DNA of 64,000 nucleotides from Sphingobium yanoikuyae (GTDB lineage Bacteria > Pseudomonadota > Alphaproteobacteria > Sphingomonadales > Sphingomonadaceae): the NCBI RefSeq assembly GCF_013001025.1, contig NZ_CP053022.1:248001-312000 (forward strand), given 5' to 3'. Made by a program: the position numbers and the translations under genes. A model generated the notes under the pieces. The model was not told where the DNA came from. It saw only the letters and a program-made list of their open reading frames with translations, and did no database searches. Positions within the stretch are counted from its first letter, which is position 1; every line of letters starts with the position of its first letter. Shown here piece by piece: positions 10,158-19,939 of this stretch.

Positions 10158-11661
10158 AGACTGGCTGACGCAGGCCCAGAGCTGCATCGCGCGCGCCAAT
10201 CTCGGGCCGCGTGTCGATGCAATTGGCCGGGTGGAATCGATCGGCGACGGCGTTGCCATGGTCTCGGGCCTTCCGGACTCGCGCCTCGACGAATTGCTCT
10301 ATCTCGCCCGGGGCCAGATCGGATTCGTCCACACGCTCGACCGGGACCGGATTGGCTGCGTGCTGCTCGACGATGCCGCACAGGTGGAGGCAGGAGACAC
10401 CGTAACCGGCTCGGGCGAGGTGGTGCGCGTGCCGGTTGGCGAGGCATTGCTTGGCCGAGTCGTCGATCCGCTCGGCCGTCCGCTCGATGGGGGCGCGCCG
10501 ATCCGGGCCAGGCGCTTCGATCCTGTCGAACGGCCGGCGCCGGCGATCATCGAACGCGACCTCGTCGTCCAGCCGGTGCAGACCGGCACGCTCGCAATCG
10601 ATGCGATGTTCGCCATCGGCCGGGGGCAGCGCGAACTCATTCTCGGTGACCGCGCCACAGGCAAGACGGCGCTCGCGGTCGACACGATCATCAACCAGCG
10701 CACCAGCGACATGATCTGCGTCTATGTCGCGATCGGCCAGAAAAGCTCGGCGGTCGCGCGCGTGGTCGATCAGGTGCGGCGGCATGGCGCGCCGGACCGC
10801 ACCATCTTCGTCGTGGCGAGCCCCGCCGCGGCGCCGGGGCTGCAATGGATCGCGCCGTTTGCGGGCTTCACGATGGCCGAGTATTTTCGCGATGGTGGCG
10901 GCCATGCGGTGGTGGTGCTCGACGATCTCACCAAGCATGCCGCGACCCATCGCGAGATCGCCCTGCTGACCGGACAGCCGCCCGGGCGCGAGGCCTATCC
11001 CGGCGACGTCTTTTTCCTCCATTCCCGCCTGCTCGAACGTGCGGCGCGTCTCTCGACGGAGAAGGGGGGCGGTTCGCTCACGGCTCTGCCGATCGCGGAG
11101 ACCGATGCCGGCAACGTCAGCGCCTATATCCCGACCAATCTGATCTCGATCACCGACGGTCAGATCATTCTCGACGCGAAGCTGTTCGCGCAGGGGCACA
11201 AGCCCGCCATCGATGTGGGCACGAGCGTGAGCCGGGTCGGCGGCAAGACGCAGCTTCGCGTCCTGCGCGACGCGAGCGGGACCATGCGCCTCGACTATGC
11301 GCAGTTCCTCGAGCTCGAGATGTTCACCCGCTTCGGCGAGCAGCCCGAGCCGCGTGTCCGCGCCCAGATCGAACGGGGCAAGCGCTTGCGCGCCTTGCTC
11401 GTGCAACCGCTGTCGAGTCCCCTACGGGTCGTCGACCAGGTGGCGCTGGCCGTGGCGCTCGGCGAAGGGTTGCTCGATGGCATTGCGGTCTCGGAGATAC
11501 CGTCGCTCCGCGCGCGGCTGCCCGCCTGGATCGACGATCACGTCCCCGATCTATGCGCGCAGATCGAGCGGACTGGACAGATCGACACCGCGCAGCGGTC
11601 CGCTCTGATAACGACGGTGAAAGCGCTGATCGAAAGCCAGCCGGCCGGTTCTGCATCATGA
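10141..11661 (+). CDS. atpA: N-type F-ATPase subunit alpha
   Basis: A 506-residue F1 subunit with a Walker-A-like [10 protein letters not shown], the [11 protein letters not shown] motif, and the [19 protein letters not shown] segment carrying the alpha signature. ATG 10141 lies inside the end of atpF, giving a 17-bp overlap and a standard N-terminus; a longer upstream frame is the shadow of atpF. The stop overlaps the atpG start by 4 bp. Confidence 0.93.
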   Translation: MPGSPEDWLTQAQSCIARANLGPRVDAIGRVESIGDGVAMVSGLPDSRLDELLYLARGQIGFVHTLDRDRIGCVLLDDAAQVEAGDTVTGSGEVVRVPVGEALLGRVVDPLGRPLDGGAPIRARRFDPVERPAPAIIERDLVVQPVQTGTLAIDAMFAIGRGQRELILGDRATGKTALAVDTIINQRTSDMICVYVAIGQKSSAVARVVDQVRRHGAPDRTIFVVASPAAAPGLQWIAPFAGFTMAEYFRDGGGHAVVVLDDLTKHAATHREIALLTGQPPGREAYPGDVFFLHSRLLERAARLSTEKGGGSLTALPIAETDAGNVSAYIPTNLISITDGQIILDAKLFAQGHKPAIDVGTSVSRVGGKTQLRVLRDASGTMRLDYAQFLELEMFTRFGEQPEPRVRAQIERGKRLRALLVQPLSSPLRVVDQVALAVALGEGLLDGIAVSEIPSLRARLPAWIDDHVPDLCAQIERTGQIDTAQRSALITTVKALIESQPAGSAS

Positions 11662-12506
11662 GCGATCGCCTCGCCGAGATCGGCCAGCGGATCGAGACCG
11701 TCCGCCAGCTCGGTGCGGTGGTCAACGCCATGCAGGGCATCGCCGCGCAGCGGGCGCATCAGGCGCGCGCGCTGCTGCCTGCGGTGCGACGCTATGCGGA
11801 GACCGCCCGCACCGCCATTGGCCAGGCGCGCCGCCTTGACGAGCCACTGGCGCGTTTTCCGGCGCGGGCGGTCGGTGGTGCGAGAGGCGGCCTTATCCTG
11901 TTCGGTGCGGAGCAAGGCTTTGCCGGGGCCTTTCCGGAGCAGCTGCTCGACGGCGCCGCGGCCGACATGCAGGACAGGCATATCCTTCTGATTGGCGCGC
12001 GCACGGCCACGCTTGCGGCCGAGCGCGGTCTGCGCATCGCATGGAGCGCGAGCATGCCGAGCAAGGCCGATGCGCTGCCCGCACTCGCGACAAGCATCAT
12101 CGACGCGCTGTACGACTATCTGGACGAGACCGGCGCGGTGCCCATCACCATGGCTTATCCGGTCTGGAGCAGCGGCAAGGGCGTCTCGATCGTGCGCGCG
12201 AGCCTCCTGCCGCTCGACCTCGACACTTTCCCCGCGTCCACGGCGGATTTGCCGCCGCTCGTCAATATCAACGCGGCGGACCTCATCGGCGACCTGACGG
12301 TAGAATATGTCTTCGCCCAGATCTGCGCGGCTGCGGTCGAGACGTTCGTCGCCGAGAACGAGGCACGGCTGCGCACCATGGCGACCGCCCGCAGCCACAT
12401 CGATCGCAAGGGCGAGGCCCTGCGCCTCGAGGAGCGCCTCACGCGTCAGGATCAGATCACCAGTGAAGTCGTCGAACTGAGCGGCGGGCGACATCGGCGA
12501 GAATGA
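11658..12506 (+). CDS. atpG: N-type F-ATPase subunit gamma
   Basis: A 282-residue rotor subunit with N- and C-terminal long helices flanking a Rossmann-like core ([15 protein letters not shown]). The C-terminal helix has the [13 protein letters not shown] motif that lines the F1 cavity. It is the last gene of the ATPase operon. The oleate hydratase gene follows 79 bp later on the same strand, so they may be co-transcribed. Confidence 0.92.
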   Translation: MSDRLAEIGQRIETVRQLGAVVNAMQGIAAQRAHQARALLPAVRRYAETARTAIGQARRLDEPLARFPARAVGGARGGLILFGAEQGFAGAFPEQLLDGAAADMQDRHILLIGARTATLAAERGLRIAWSASMPSKADALPALATSIIDALYDYLDETGAVPITMAYPVWSSGKGVSIVRASLLPLDLDTFPASTADLPPLVNINAADLIGDLTVEYVFAQICAAAVETFVAENEARLRTMATARSHIDRKGEALRLEERLTRQDQITSEVVELSGGRHRRE

Positions 12507-12585
12507 ATGCAGGGCAGGCATTTCTGCTGTGCAGCAAGAAACCGCAGAACCGCCATTGTCGTCGGGATCGAAGAGGGAGTTCGTC

Positions 12586-14352
12586 ATGCACTATAGTAGC
12601 GGGAATTACGAAGCTTTCGTGCGGCCCCGCAAACCTGAGGGCGCCGACAGGAAGACGGCCTGGTTCGTCGGCTCGGGTCTTGCGGGACTGGCAGGCGCGG
12701 CGTTCCTGATCCGCGACGGCGGCGTCGCCGGCGAGCATATTACCATCCTTGAGGAGTTGCATATTCCCGGCGGCGCGCTCGACGGCCTCGACGTCCCCGA
12801 AAAGGGGTTCGTCATCCGCGGAGGGCGCGAGATGGAGGAGCATTTCGAATGCCTCTGGGATCTCTATCGCTCGATCCCGTCGCTGGAGATCGAGGATGCG
12901 AGTGTGCTCGACGAATTCTACCGGCTCAACAAGGACGATCCGAATTTCTCGCTGCAGCGCGTCACGCAGAACCAGGGCCAGGATGTGCCCGACAAGGCTT
13001 TGCTGACACTCGGCGATCGCGCGCGAAGAGATCTGATCTCCGTCTTCCTCGCGACGCGGGAGGAGATGGAGAACAAGCGGATCAACGAAGTCTTCGGCGA
13101 TGATTTCCTCAGGAGCAACTTCTGGCTCTACTGGCGCACCATGTTCGCCTTCGAGGAATGGCATTCCGCGCTCGAGATGAAGCTCTATCTGCATCGCTTC
13201 ATCCACCATATCGGCAGTCTGGCGGATTTTTCCTCGCTCAAGTTCAACCGCTACAACCAATATGAATCGATGGTCCTGCCGTTGGTCAAATGGTTGCAGG
13301 ATCGCGGTGTGAGATTTCGCTACGGCGTCGAGGTCACCGACGTCGATTTCGACATCCAGCCCGGCCGCAAGCAGGCGACCCGGATTGCCCGGATCGAAAA
13401 CGGCGTCGAAGGCGGCGTCGATCTCGGCGCCGATGATCTCGTCTTCATCACTATCGGATCGCTGACCGAAAATTCCGACAATGGCGATCATCATACACCG
13501 GCCAGGCTGAATGAGGGGCCGGCGCCGGCCTGGGACCTGTGGCGCCGGATCGCGGCCAAGGACCCGGCCTTTGGTCGTCCCGACGTGTTTGGATCCCATA
13601 TCCCGGAAACCAAATGGGCGTCGGCGACCATCACCACGCTCGACGCGCGCGTTCCGGCGTACATTCGCAAGATTGCCAAGCGCGATCCGTTCAGCGGCAC
13701 GGTGGTGACCGGCGGCATCATCACGGTCAAGGACTCGAGCTGGCTGCTGAGCTGGACGGTGAGCCGGCAACCCCACTTCAGGAAACAGCCGAAGGACCAG
13801 ATCGTCGCCTGGTTCTATGCCTTGTTCGTCGACCGACCCGGCGACTATGTGAAGAAGCCGATGCAGGACTGTACGGGCGAGGAGATCACGCAGGAATGGC
13901 TTTATCATCTCGGCGTGCCGGTCGAGGACATCCCCGGCCTCGCCGCGACGGGGGCGAAGACCGTGCCGATGATGATGCCCTACATCACCGCCTTCTTCAT
14001 GCCGCGCCAGGCCGGCGACCGGCCGGACGTGGTGCCCGAGGGCGCGGTCAACTTCGCCTTTGTCGGCCAGTTTGCCGAGTCGAAGCAGCGTGATTGTATC
14101 TTCACGACGGAATATTCGGTGCGCACGCCGATGGAGGCCGTCTACACGCTGATGAAGGTCGAACGCGGCGTGCCCGAAGTGTTCAACTCAACCTATGATA
14201 TCCGCACGCTTCTGGCCGCAATCGGGCCGCTCAGGGATGGCAAAGGGATCGACATTCCCGGCCCGTCCTTCCTGCGCAAGCTGTTGATGACGAAGCTTGA
14301 AGGCACAGAGATCGCCCAGCTGTTGGAAGAGTTTCATCTCCTTTCGCGATAG
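12586..14352 (+). CDS. ohyA: Oleate hydratase (myosin-cross-reactive-antigen family)
   Basis: A 588-residue FAD-dependent fatty-acid hydratase. A dinucleotide-binding VGSGLAGLAGAAFLIRDG is near residue 28, followed by the family segments HIPGGALDG, GGREMEEHFECLWDL and FNRYNQYESMVLPL. The enzyme adds water to the cis-9 double bond of unsaturated fatty acids, altering membrane or free fatty acids. ATG 12586 is preferred over an upstream GTG (12529) because a GAGGGAG-like ribosome site precedes it and the N-terminus (MHYSSGNYEAFVRP) matches the family. Sitting after the ATPase operon in a low-oxygen-type island, it may protect membranes; this is inference. Confidence 0.9.
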   Translation: MHYSSGNYEAFVRPRKPEGADRKTAWFVGSGLAGLAGAAFLIRDGGVAGEHITILEELHIPGGALDGLDVPEKGFVIRGGREMEEHFECLWDLYRSIPSLEIEDASVLDEFYRLNKDDPNFSLQRVTQNQGQDVPDKALLTLGDRARRDLISVFLATREEMENKRINEVFGDDFLRSNFWLYWRTMFAFEEWHSALEMKLYLHRFIHHIGSLADFSSLKFNRYNQYESMVLPLVKWLQDRGVRFRYGVEVTDVDFDIQPGRKQATRIARIENGVEGGVDLGADDLVFITIGSLTENSDNGDHHTPARLNEGPAPAWDLWRRIAAKDPAFGRPDVFGSHIPETKWASATITTLDARVPAYIRKIAKRDPFSGTVVTGGIITVKDSSWLLSWTVSRQPHFRKQPKDQIVAWFYALFVDRPGDYVKKPMQDCTGEEITQEWLYHLGVPVEDIPGLAATGAKTVPMMMPYITAFFMPRQAGDRPDVVPEGAVNFAFVGQFAESKQRDCIFTTEYSVRTPMEAVYTLMKVERGVPEVFNSTYDIRTLLAAIGPLRDGKGIDIPGPSFLRKLLMTKLEGTEIAQLLEEFHLLSR

Positions 14353-14495
14353 CAATCAAGCGCGACCCTTCGCCTGGGCTCACGAAAATTCCGCCAAAAG
14401 CTGATGAACAACGTCGATGCATCCCGGCAGGCACTATGTCCGCGCCATCAGGTGACACGCAGAGATTCAACCGCAGCAGCCCTGGCCGCCTTTAC

Positions 14496-15116
14496 CTAAA
14501 GCGGCCTTCCCATTCCAGCCGCAAAGGCGATCCGCAAGGTTTCGGCAAGGGTACGGACTCCAAGCTTGGACATGATGCTCGCGCGATGGACTTCGACCGT
14601 CCGTGAAGAAATGCCCAGATCATAGGCGATGGTCTTGTTCGGAAGGCCTTGCGCAAGGCCTTCGAGAACATCCCGTTCGCGCGGTGTCAGTAGATCGACC
14701 TGTCGGCATGCCTCGGCTTCTTCGAGAGCGCGCCCCTCGGCCGTGTCGATGCGCGCGAACGCTCGGTCTATCGCATCGAGCAGCAGCGGCCGTTCGATAG
14801 GTTTGGCCAGGAAATCGACAGCACCCGCCTTCATCGCTTGGACAGCAAGCGCAATGTCTCCGTTGCCGGTCAGCATCACCACTGGCATGCTTATATCCAT
14901 CTGCGTCAGCGCTGCCTGGACCTGTAGACCGTTCATGTCCGGCATGTGCATGTCGAGAACGATGCTACCTCTTTCAGCTTCATCTGCAATTTTCAGAAAG
15001 TCGACTCCCGAGCCATAGGTCTCGACGGCAAATCCCGCTGTTCTTAATGTGAATCCTACAGCTTTCCTGATTGTTTCTTCGTCATCAATGACATGAACGA
15101 CGCGCTTGCTCTCCAT
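14496..15116 (-). CDS. FixJ-family two-component response regulator
   Basis: A 206-residue protein with a receiver domain (residues 1-120: acidic pair DD at 11-12, phospho-acceptor Asp55 in VLDMHMPDMNG, Thr/Lys switch residues with K105 in LAKPI) and a LuxR/GerE helix-turn-helix (about 140-200: LTPRERDVLEGLAQGLPNKTIA, then SSRTVEVHRASIMSKLGV). This is the FixJ/NodW layout. FixJ proteins drive low-oxygen genes when phosphorylated by FixL. No FixL-like kinase is adjacent. The promoter region contains the CTAC-GG-GTAG inverted repeat (15181-15190), possibly autoregulatory. It is convergent with ohyA. Confidence 0.9.
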   Translation of the reverse strand: MESKRVVHVIDDEETIRKAVGFTLRTAGFAVETYGSGVDFLKIADEAERGSIVLDMHMPDMNGLQVQAALTQMDISMPVVMLTGNGDIALAVQAMKAGAVDFLAKPIERPLLLDAIDRAFARIDTAEGRALEEAEACRQVDLLTPRERDVLEGLAQGLPNKTIAYDLGISSRTVEVHRASIMSKLGVRTLAETLRIAFAAGMGRPL

Positions 15117-15180
15117 GGCCCCCCGGACGTGTTGGCATTGCTGCGCACCCCAGCGGGCACAGCTTCAAAGGGGAGACCTT

Positions 15181-15190
15181 CTACGGGTAG
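15181..15190. promoter_or_regulatory. CTAC-GG-GTAG inverted repeat upstream of the FixJ-like gene
   Basis: CTACGGGTAG lies 65 bp before the regulator start at 15116 and has the same CTACG half-site as the phaC repeat. It could allow the regulator to bind its own promoter. The sequence alone does not prove binding. Confidence 0.35.
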
Positions 15191-15460
15191 GACCATGGTC
15201 CAAGGTCAAGGCCGAAATACCGCCGCATCACAACAGGCAAGGCAGGTGCTCGGCGAGAGGGGGGTAAGCGACCCGGCATCATGTGCCGAACTTTGCGAGA
15301 TGACCGCTCTTGCGAACGGGGCGGCGCTCCCTCTGGTCTCCCGGCGGCAAGGCGCCGCAAGACGCTGCCGCCGGGAGTGGGCACGCCTCTTGGGGGATGA
15401 GCGCGCTGGTTGCTCCTAAGCTCGACGCGTCATGTTGTCATGGCAAGAAGCTGATAATCG

Positions 15461-15754
15461 CTATTCTGTGTCAGCAGCGCGCCGTAACGCCGATGTCCGG
15501 GGCGGATCGCAGCTCCGCTCGCGCGCCGCTACGGCACGGCGAATCCGATTCAGCACGAACCGGTGATCATAGGGTTTTGAGATCGAAGGCTGATCATCGC
15601 AGAGATCGCCCGCCTTCCGTGTCGCAGTTTCGATATTCCCGGCGAGGATGGCACCGATACCGGGTTGTTCCTGACGAACCAAGGATGCCAGGCCCGCGCC
15701 GCGCTCAGCGCGATCGAGCCAGCGCAGCGCTGCCATCACATCGTCGACCGGCAC
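15461..15754 (-). pseudogene. Remnant of a receiver domain
   Basis: The open frame starts at a GTG with no clear ribosome site. Its second half (IGAILAGNIETATRKA, then SISKPYDHRFVLNRIRRAV) looks like the beta-4 to alpha-5 end of a response-regulator receiver, including the conserved KP dipeptide. The N-terminal acidic pocket and phospho-Asp region are not found upstream in any frame. It is best read as a decayed receiver gene. It may instead be a chance open frame. Confidence 0.35.
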
Positions 15755-15903
15755 CGGGATGCTGGCGGGCGACGGAGGGCCGGTTGGCCCTCGACGGCGG
15801 AGCGATCGGACGCCCAGGATGCAAGGATGGCGGGCTTCACTTCGGGCTCAAGCTGCGGGTCCGAGCAACGATGAAGGGATCAAGGAAAGAGCGTGTGTGC
15901 GAC

Positions 15904-15978
15904 ATGACATATCCTCCTTTCCTGCCGCGACTTTCTCCGAAAGCGAAGTTCCCGGAAGATTGGTTCGGGCTCGTGTAG
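15904..15978 (+). CDS. Possible 24-residue peptide gene
   Basis: ATG 15904 is preceded by an AAGGAAAG-type ribosome site and followed after 18 bp by a strong rho-independent terminator. The peptide (MTYPPFLPRLSPKAKFPEDW then FGLV) is proline- and lysine-rich with an aromatic end. It matches no family I know. The terminator shows that something is transcribed on this strand, so this is either a tiny gene or part of an untranslated RNA. Confidence 0.35.
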   Translation: MTYPPFLPRLSPKAKFPEDWFGLV

Positions 15979-15996
15979 GGTCAATGGATGGGAATG

Positions 15997-16024
15997 CGCC
16001 CGGCGTTTGCCGGGCGTTCGTTTT
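15997..16024 (+). terminator. Rho-independent terminator
   Basis: CGCCCGGC (15997-16004) pairs perfectly with GCCGGGCG (16009-16016) around a GTTT loop and is followed by TTCGTTTT. It ends a plus-strand transcript covering the small ORF at 15904, opposite the convergent PRPP synthetase gene. Confidence 0.8.
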
Positions 16025-16074
16025 CATCGTGCATTGAGCATTGAGTACTGAAGAACTGACGCGCAGCGCACCGT

Positions 16075-16959
16075 TCAAATTCCGTGACGAACGGCCTCCG
16101 CAATCGCCGGCATCACGTCGATATCATTAGAGGTATGCGCAACAGCGTTCGTGCTCACGATCCTCTCGACGAGCCCACCCAGGACTTGCGCTGCATCGCC
16201 GGCAAAAAGCGGATGCACGACCACGCAATCCGGTCGCGCGAACCCCATGCCGACCAGTTGGCGCGCCGCCTCGGTGAGGGTCCGACCGGATGAGGCGATA
16301 TCGTCGACCAGCACCGGCTGGCGATCGAGAAACGCTGGGGCATTCGGAATCGAGATGGTGACGTGACGGTCGCCGGATCGGATTTTCTCGCACACGAGAA
16401 ACGGAGCATCGGCATCGGCCGCCACCTGCGAGACCCACTGTTCGCTTTCCAGGTCCGGACCGATGATCAGCGGGCGAGCGACATTGCGCTTGATCCACGA
16501 GGCCAAAAACGGCGCGGCATGAACAACCTGGGTTGGGATGCGGTAGATTTCCGACAATTCATGGTAGCGATGGAGATGCGGATCGACCGTCACCAGCCAG
16601 TCGAGATGGCGAGACAGGATCGCAGCAAAGGTTCGCGACGTCACCGCCTCGCCGGCATGGAAGCGTATGTCCTGGCGCATGTAAGCGAGGTAAGGGGCGA
16701 CGAGCCCGATCCTGCGAGCGCCAAGATCGCGCGCGGTGTCGGCTGCGAACAGCAGCGGCAACAGCTTGGCGTCCGGATGATCGAGACTGGACAGCAGGAT
16801 GACCTCGCGGTCGCTGACGTCGTTTCCGACCCTGAGATAGGTTTCCCCGTCAGGAAACTGACGATGCTCGATCGTGCCGACCTCTGCATCGAGCGCGGCG
16901 GATAGCGGCTGTGCCAGGGCCTCGCTGCCAGGCAGCGCGAACAGGACGGGACGGTTCAT
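16075..16959 (-). CDS. prs: Ribose-phosphate pyrophosphokinase (PRPP synthetase)
   Basis: A 294-residue enzyme with the PRPP-binding loop VLVDDIASSGRTLTEAA (about residues 215-231), the N-terminal HRQFPDGETYLRV segment and the DPHLHRYHEL catalytic region. It is slightly shorter than housekeeping Prs (about 310-320). It normally makes PRPP from ribose 5-phosphate and ATP. It is the third gene of a coupled minus-strand operon, overlapping the phosphorylase by 4 bp, so it probably serves nucleotide salvage rather than general biosynthesis. Confidence 0.88.
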   Translation of the reverse strand: MNRPVLFALPGSEALAQPLSAALDAEVGTIEHRQFPDGETYLRVGNDVSDREVILLSSLDHPDAKLLPLLFAADTARDLGARRIGLVAPYLAYMRQDIRFHAGEAVTSRTFAAILSRHLDWLVTVDPHLHRYHELSEIYRIPTQVVHAAPFLASWIKRNVARPLIIGPDLESEQWVSQVAADADAPFLVCEKIRSGDRHVTISIPNAPAFLDRQPVLVDDIASSGRTLTEAARQLVGMGFARPDCVVVHPLFAGDAAQVLGGLVERIVSTNAVAHTSNDIDVMPAIAEAVRHGI

Positions 16960-18494
16960 AGCGCTTCAATCCCGAAGATCGGCCCGTCGCTCACGGCATA
17001 GGCCGCCGCATAGTCGAGCTCGCCCGGGCTCTCGGCATGAATGCTACACAAGGGAGCCCCGGCATCCACCATCTGGTTCAGCCGACACTGCAGTGCGACG
17101 CCAGCGGCCTTGGCCACCGGCGCGCCGGCGAGCTTCGCGACCGTCGCGAGCTTGCGATTGTCGATACTCACCAGGCGGCCGCTATAGGGAGCGATCATAT
17201 CCTGCTGAAACCGGGCGACCGGTGGAGCCCGCATGCCGCCCTGCGCTTCGCAGATACGTTGGAACTTGGCCCAGGCCCCGCCGCTTTCGAGACACGCCCG
17301 CGCACGCGCATAGCCTTCGCCGGCCGGGGCCGCGTCAGCGAGCTCAAGCAGTCCTCCCGCCAGCTCGCAGGCCCGGTGGGCGAGATCCTCGGCGCCCGGC
17401 TGCCCCTGGAGGACGGCAAGGATATCCTGCGCCTCGAGCGCCGGGCCGATGCCCCGTCCGATCGGCTCCGCGCCGGGGCCGCGCATCACGCGCGTGCGAA
17501 GCCCGAAGGCTTGGGCGACCGAGCTCAGCGCGCGCTCGAGCGTATCGGCGGCATCGGTTCCGCGTACCTTGGCGGTCGGCCCGACCGGGATATCGATGAC
17601 CAGATGGGTCGCACCGGCCGCGATTTTCTTGGACAGCACCGAGGCGACCATCTGCCCTACGGCATCGATATCGAGCACTCGTTCAACGCCGATGATCACA
17701 TCGTCGGCCGGGCTGAGATTGACGGCGCCGCCCCAGGCGATGCAGCCGCCTTCGCGCTCGACCACCTTGCGGATGGCGGAAACGTCGAGGTCGACAGGTG
17801 CAAGCACCTCCATCGTGTCCGCCGTGCCGGCCGGCGAGGTGATCGCCCGCGACGATGTCTTGGGCATGATCAGGCCCTCCGCGGCCATGATCGAGACGAT
17901 GATCGGCGTGGTGCGATTGCCCGGCAATCCACCGACGCTATGCTTGTCGACGATGACCGCTCCGGACCACTGCAATCGCTCGCCGACATCGACCATCGCC
18001 CTGGTCAGGCTGATCGTTTCGTCCGTATCGAGCGGGACCGCTGAGCATGCCGTGATGAACGCCGAGAGATGGACATCGCTATAGCGTCGCTCGGCGATGT
18101 CGGTCATGATCGCTGAAAAAGCCCCTTCACTGAGACGATTGCCATAGATGCGCCGACGCACTTCGGCGAGCGAGGCGAGAGGCTGGGCGTGCGCGATCTC
18201 GACCGGATCGCCCTCGCTGACGCCGAGCCGCCGCCATGCGGATTCGGACAGGCCGATCTCGCCGGGCGCTGGAGCCTCCGCGGAACTGTGCAGCAGCGAG
18301 ACGACGATTTCCCGCCCGCCGGCGTGCAGCGCGACCTGCGCGCGCGACGCGAGACCTTCCGAGCGGCAGACGGGACAGTCTTGGCGCATGACCGCGATCA
18401 GATCACCTCCGGCAGCCGACAGGCCGAGGCGGTGTGCCCGCAGCGTCGTCGCGACAGGCTCTACTTCGGCGTCCTCGATGATCCCGGGCTTCAC
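16956..18494 (-). CDS. Thymidine phosphorylase family 2 / AMP phosphorylase-like enzyme
   Basis: A 512-residue protein. An N-terminal extension of about 90 residues typical of the AMP phosphorylase branch is followed by the glycosyltransferase core with DKHSVGGLPGNRTTPI, the KTSSRAITSPAGTADTMEVL segment and a C-terminal domain. The G-N-R-T-T phosphate-site motif is shared with archaeal AMP phosphorylases and bacterial 'putative thymidine phosphorylase' proteins. The enzyme cleaves nucleosides or NMPs with phosphate; which substrate is used here cannot be decided by eye. It overlaps the RNase-like gene upstream and prs downstream by 4 bp each. Confidence 0.85.
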   Translation of the reverse strand: MKPGIIEDAEVEPVATTLRAHRLGLSAAGGDLIAVMRQDCPVCRSEGLASRAQVALHAGGREIVVSLLHSSAEAPAPGEIGLSESAWRRLGVSEGDPVEIAHAQPLASLAEVRRRIYGNRLSEGAFSAIMTDIAERRYSDVHLSAFITACSAVPLDTDETISLTRAMVDVGERLQWSGAVIVDKHSVGGLPGNRTTPIIVSIMAAEGLIMPKTSSRAITSPAGTADTMEVLAPVDLDVSAIRKVVEREGGCIAWGGAVNLSPADDVIIGVERVLDIDAVGQMVASVLSKKIAAGATHLVIDIPVGPTAKVRGTDAADTLERALSSVAQAFGLRTRVMRGPGAEPIGRGIGPALEAQDILAVLQGQPGAEDLAHRACELAGGLLELADAAPAGEGYARARACLESGGAWAKFQRICEAQGGMRAPPVARFQQDMIAPYSGRLVSIDNRKLATVAKLAGAPVAKAAGVALQCRLNQMVDAGAPLCSIHAESPGELDYAAAYAVSDGPIFGIEAL

Positions 18495-19939
18495 GCGAGC
18501 ATGCCCCAGCTACCCAGCGCCGGTACGCTGCATGCCCAGCCCAGATCCTCCGAGACACGCTTCGCCAGGACCTGGGCGCCGGTCGGCTCGCCATGCGTGA
18601 CATAGACATGGCGCGGGGGCTCTTGCAGCGACCCGAGCCAGCGCATGAGCTCGTCGCTGTCGGCATGCGCCGAAAGCATCGTCAGGTTGGCGACATCGGC
18701 TTCGACCGGGATATACTCGCCGTGGATCTTGATCGTCCGGGCGCCCCCGATCATGGCGGCGCCGCGGGTGCCCGCCGCCTGGAAGCCTGAGAAGAGGATG
18801 AGGTTCTTCCCATCCGGCGCGAAGCGCTTGAGATGGTGGAGCACGCGGCCGCCCGTTGCCATTCCACTGGCCGAGATGATGACCTTGGGAGCGGGGTTGG
18901 CGGTGAGTTCCTTGGATTCCTCCACTTCGCGCACATAGTGCGCGACGCTGCACGCCGCTTCGCACTCGGCGCGGGCCAGGCGATGCTCGTCCATGAAATC
19001 GCACATCAGCCCGCTCGCGTTGATCGCCATCGGGCTGTCGAGGAAGATCGGGATGTCGCGGAGGCGTCCCTGCGCGCGCAGACGCGAGAAATGATAGAGA
19101 AGCGACTGAACCCGTCCCACGGCGAAGGCCGGAATCACCACCGTCCCGCCTCTCTCGACGCATCGTTCGACATGATCTCCAAGCGTCTTTGTCGGATCGA
19201 CCTGCTCGTGGCGCCGATCGCCATAGGTCGATTCCACTAGGACATAGTCGGCGCGCGCGGGCGGCTCGGGATTCTTCATCACCGCATCGCCGTAACGGCC
19301 GATGTCGCCTGAGAAGAGGATTGTCCGCCCCTTCCAGTCGATCTCGATCGACGCCGCGCCGAGGATGTGGCCGGCGCGATGGTAGCGCACCCTGATGCCG
19401 TCCGTGACTGCATGCCACGCTCCGAACTCGATCGGGCGGAAGAGCTGCAATGCCAGACGCGCGTCGGCCTGGGTGTAGAGGGGCAGCGCCGGCTGGTGCC
19501 TGGAGAAGCCGTGCTGGTTGGCGAACTCCGCATCCTTTTCCTGCAGATGGCCGCTGTCGGGAAGAAGGAGCTCGCACAGGGCCGCGGTCGCCCGCGTGGC
19601 AAGGACGGTCCCGTCCCAGCCCAGGCGCGCCATGCGCGGTAGTGCGCCCGAGTGATCGAGATGGGCGTGGTTCAGCAGCACCTGGCCGACATCCGCGACT
19701 TCGGGTGGGATCGATGCCCAATTAAGGCGGCGCAGATCCCTGGGTCCCTGAAACAGGCCGGAATCGACCACGATCTGAGTTTCACCATCGTCCACCAGAT
19801 AACGCGACCCTGTGACCGTTCCCGATGCGCCGAGAAAGGCAACGCCGAGACCATCGGCCGGGCGCTTGGCCAGATCGATCCTTGCTTCACGCTCGAAGAT
19901 GGTCACGCGGGAATGGTGCCGTTTCTTTCTCTTTTGCAT
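18491..19939 (-). CDS. Metallo-beta-lactamase/beta-CASP RNase-like protein
   Basis: About 482 residues from ATG 19939 (MQKRKKRHHSR); a start at 20026 is open but adds an Arg-rich tail unlike the family. The zinc motif NHAHLDHSG is followed by a beta-CASP domain and a C-terminal RMMBL region (MLSAHADSDELMRWL, then VYVTHGEPTGAQVLAKR). Such proteins are RNA endo/exonucleases related to CPSF73 and RNase J. It is the first gene of the operon with the phosphorylase and PRPP synthetase, suggesting an RNA-to-nucleotide recycling path. The divergent upstream gap carries CTACTTAT at 20125. Confidence 0.88.
   Translation of the reverse strand: MQKRKKRHHSRVTIFEREARIDLAKRPADGLGVAFLGASGTVTGSRYLVDDGETQIVVDSGLFQGPRDLRRLNWASIPPEVADVGQVLLNHAHLDHSGALPRMARLGWDGTVLATRATAALCELLLPDSGHLQEKDAEFANQHGFSRHQPALPLYTQADARLALQLFRPIEFGAWHAVTDGIRVRYHRAGHILGAASIEIDWKGRTILFSGDIGRYGDAVMKNPEPPARADYVLVESTYGDRRHEQVDPTKTLGDHVERCVERGGTVVIPAFAVGRVQSLLYHFSRLRAQGRLRDIPIFLDSPMAINASGLMCDFMDEHRLARAECEAACSVAHYVREVEESKELTANPAPKVIISASGMATGGRVLHHLKRFAPDGKNLILFSGFQAAGTRGAAMIGGARTIKIHGEYIPVEADVANLTMLSAHADSDELMRWLGSLQEPPRHVYVTHGEPTGAQVLAKRVSEDLGWACSVPALGSWGMLA

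Larger units (their letters stand above)
15117..15903. other. Intergenic stretch with a receiver-domain remnant and no intact gene recognised
   Basis: Between the FixJ-like regulator and the 24-codon ORF at 15904 I find no intact gene on either strand. It contains the CTACGGGTAG repeat (15181) and a minus-strand open frame that resembles half of a receiver domain (15461-15754). The remainder shows nothing I can assign. Confidence 0.5.

Noticed and set aside
8478..10259. 593-codon minus-strand frame opposite the ATPase genes
   Set aside because: Arg/Asp-rich shadow of atpB, atpE and atpF, which show clear subunit motifs and 4-bp couplings.
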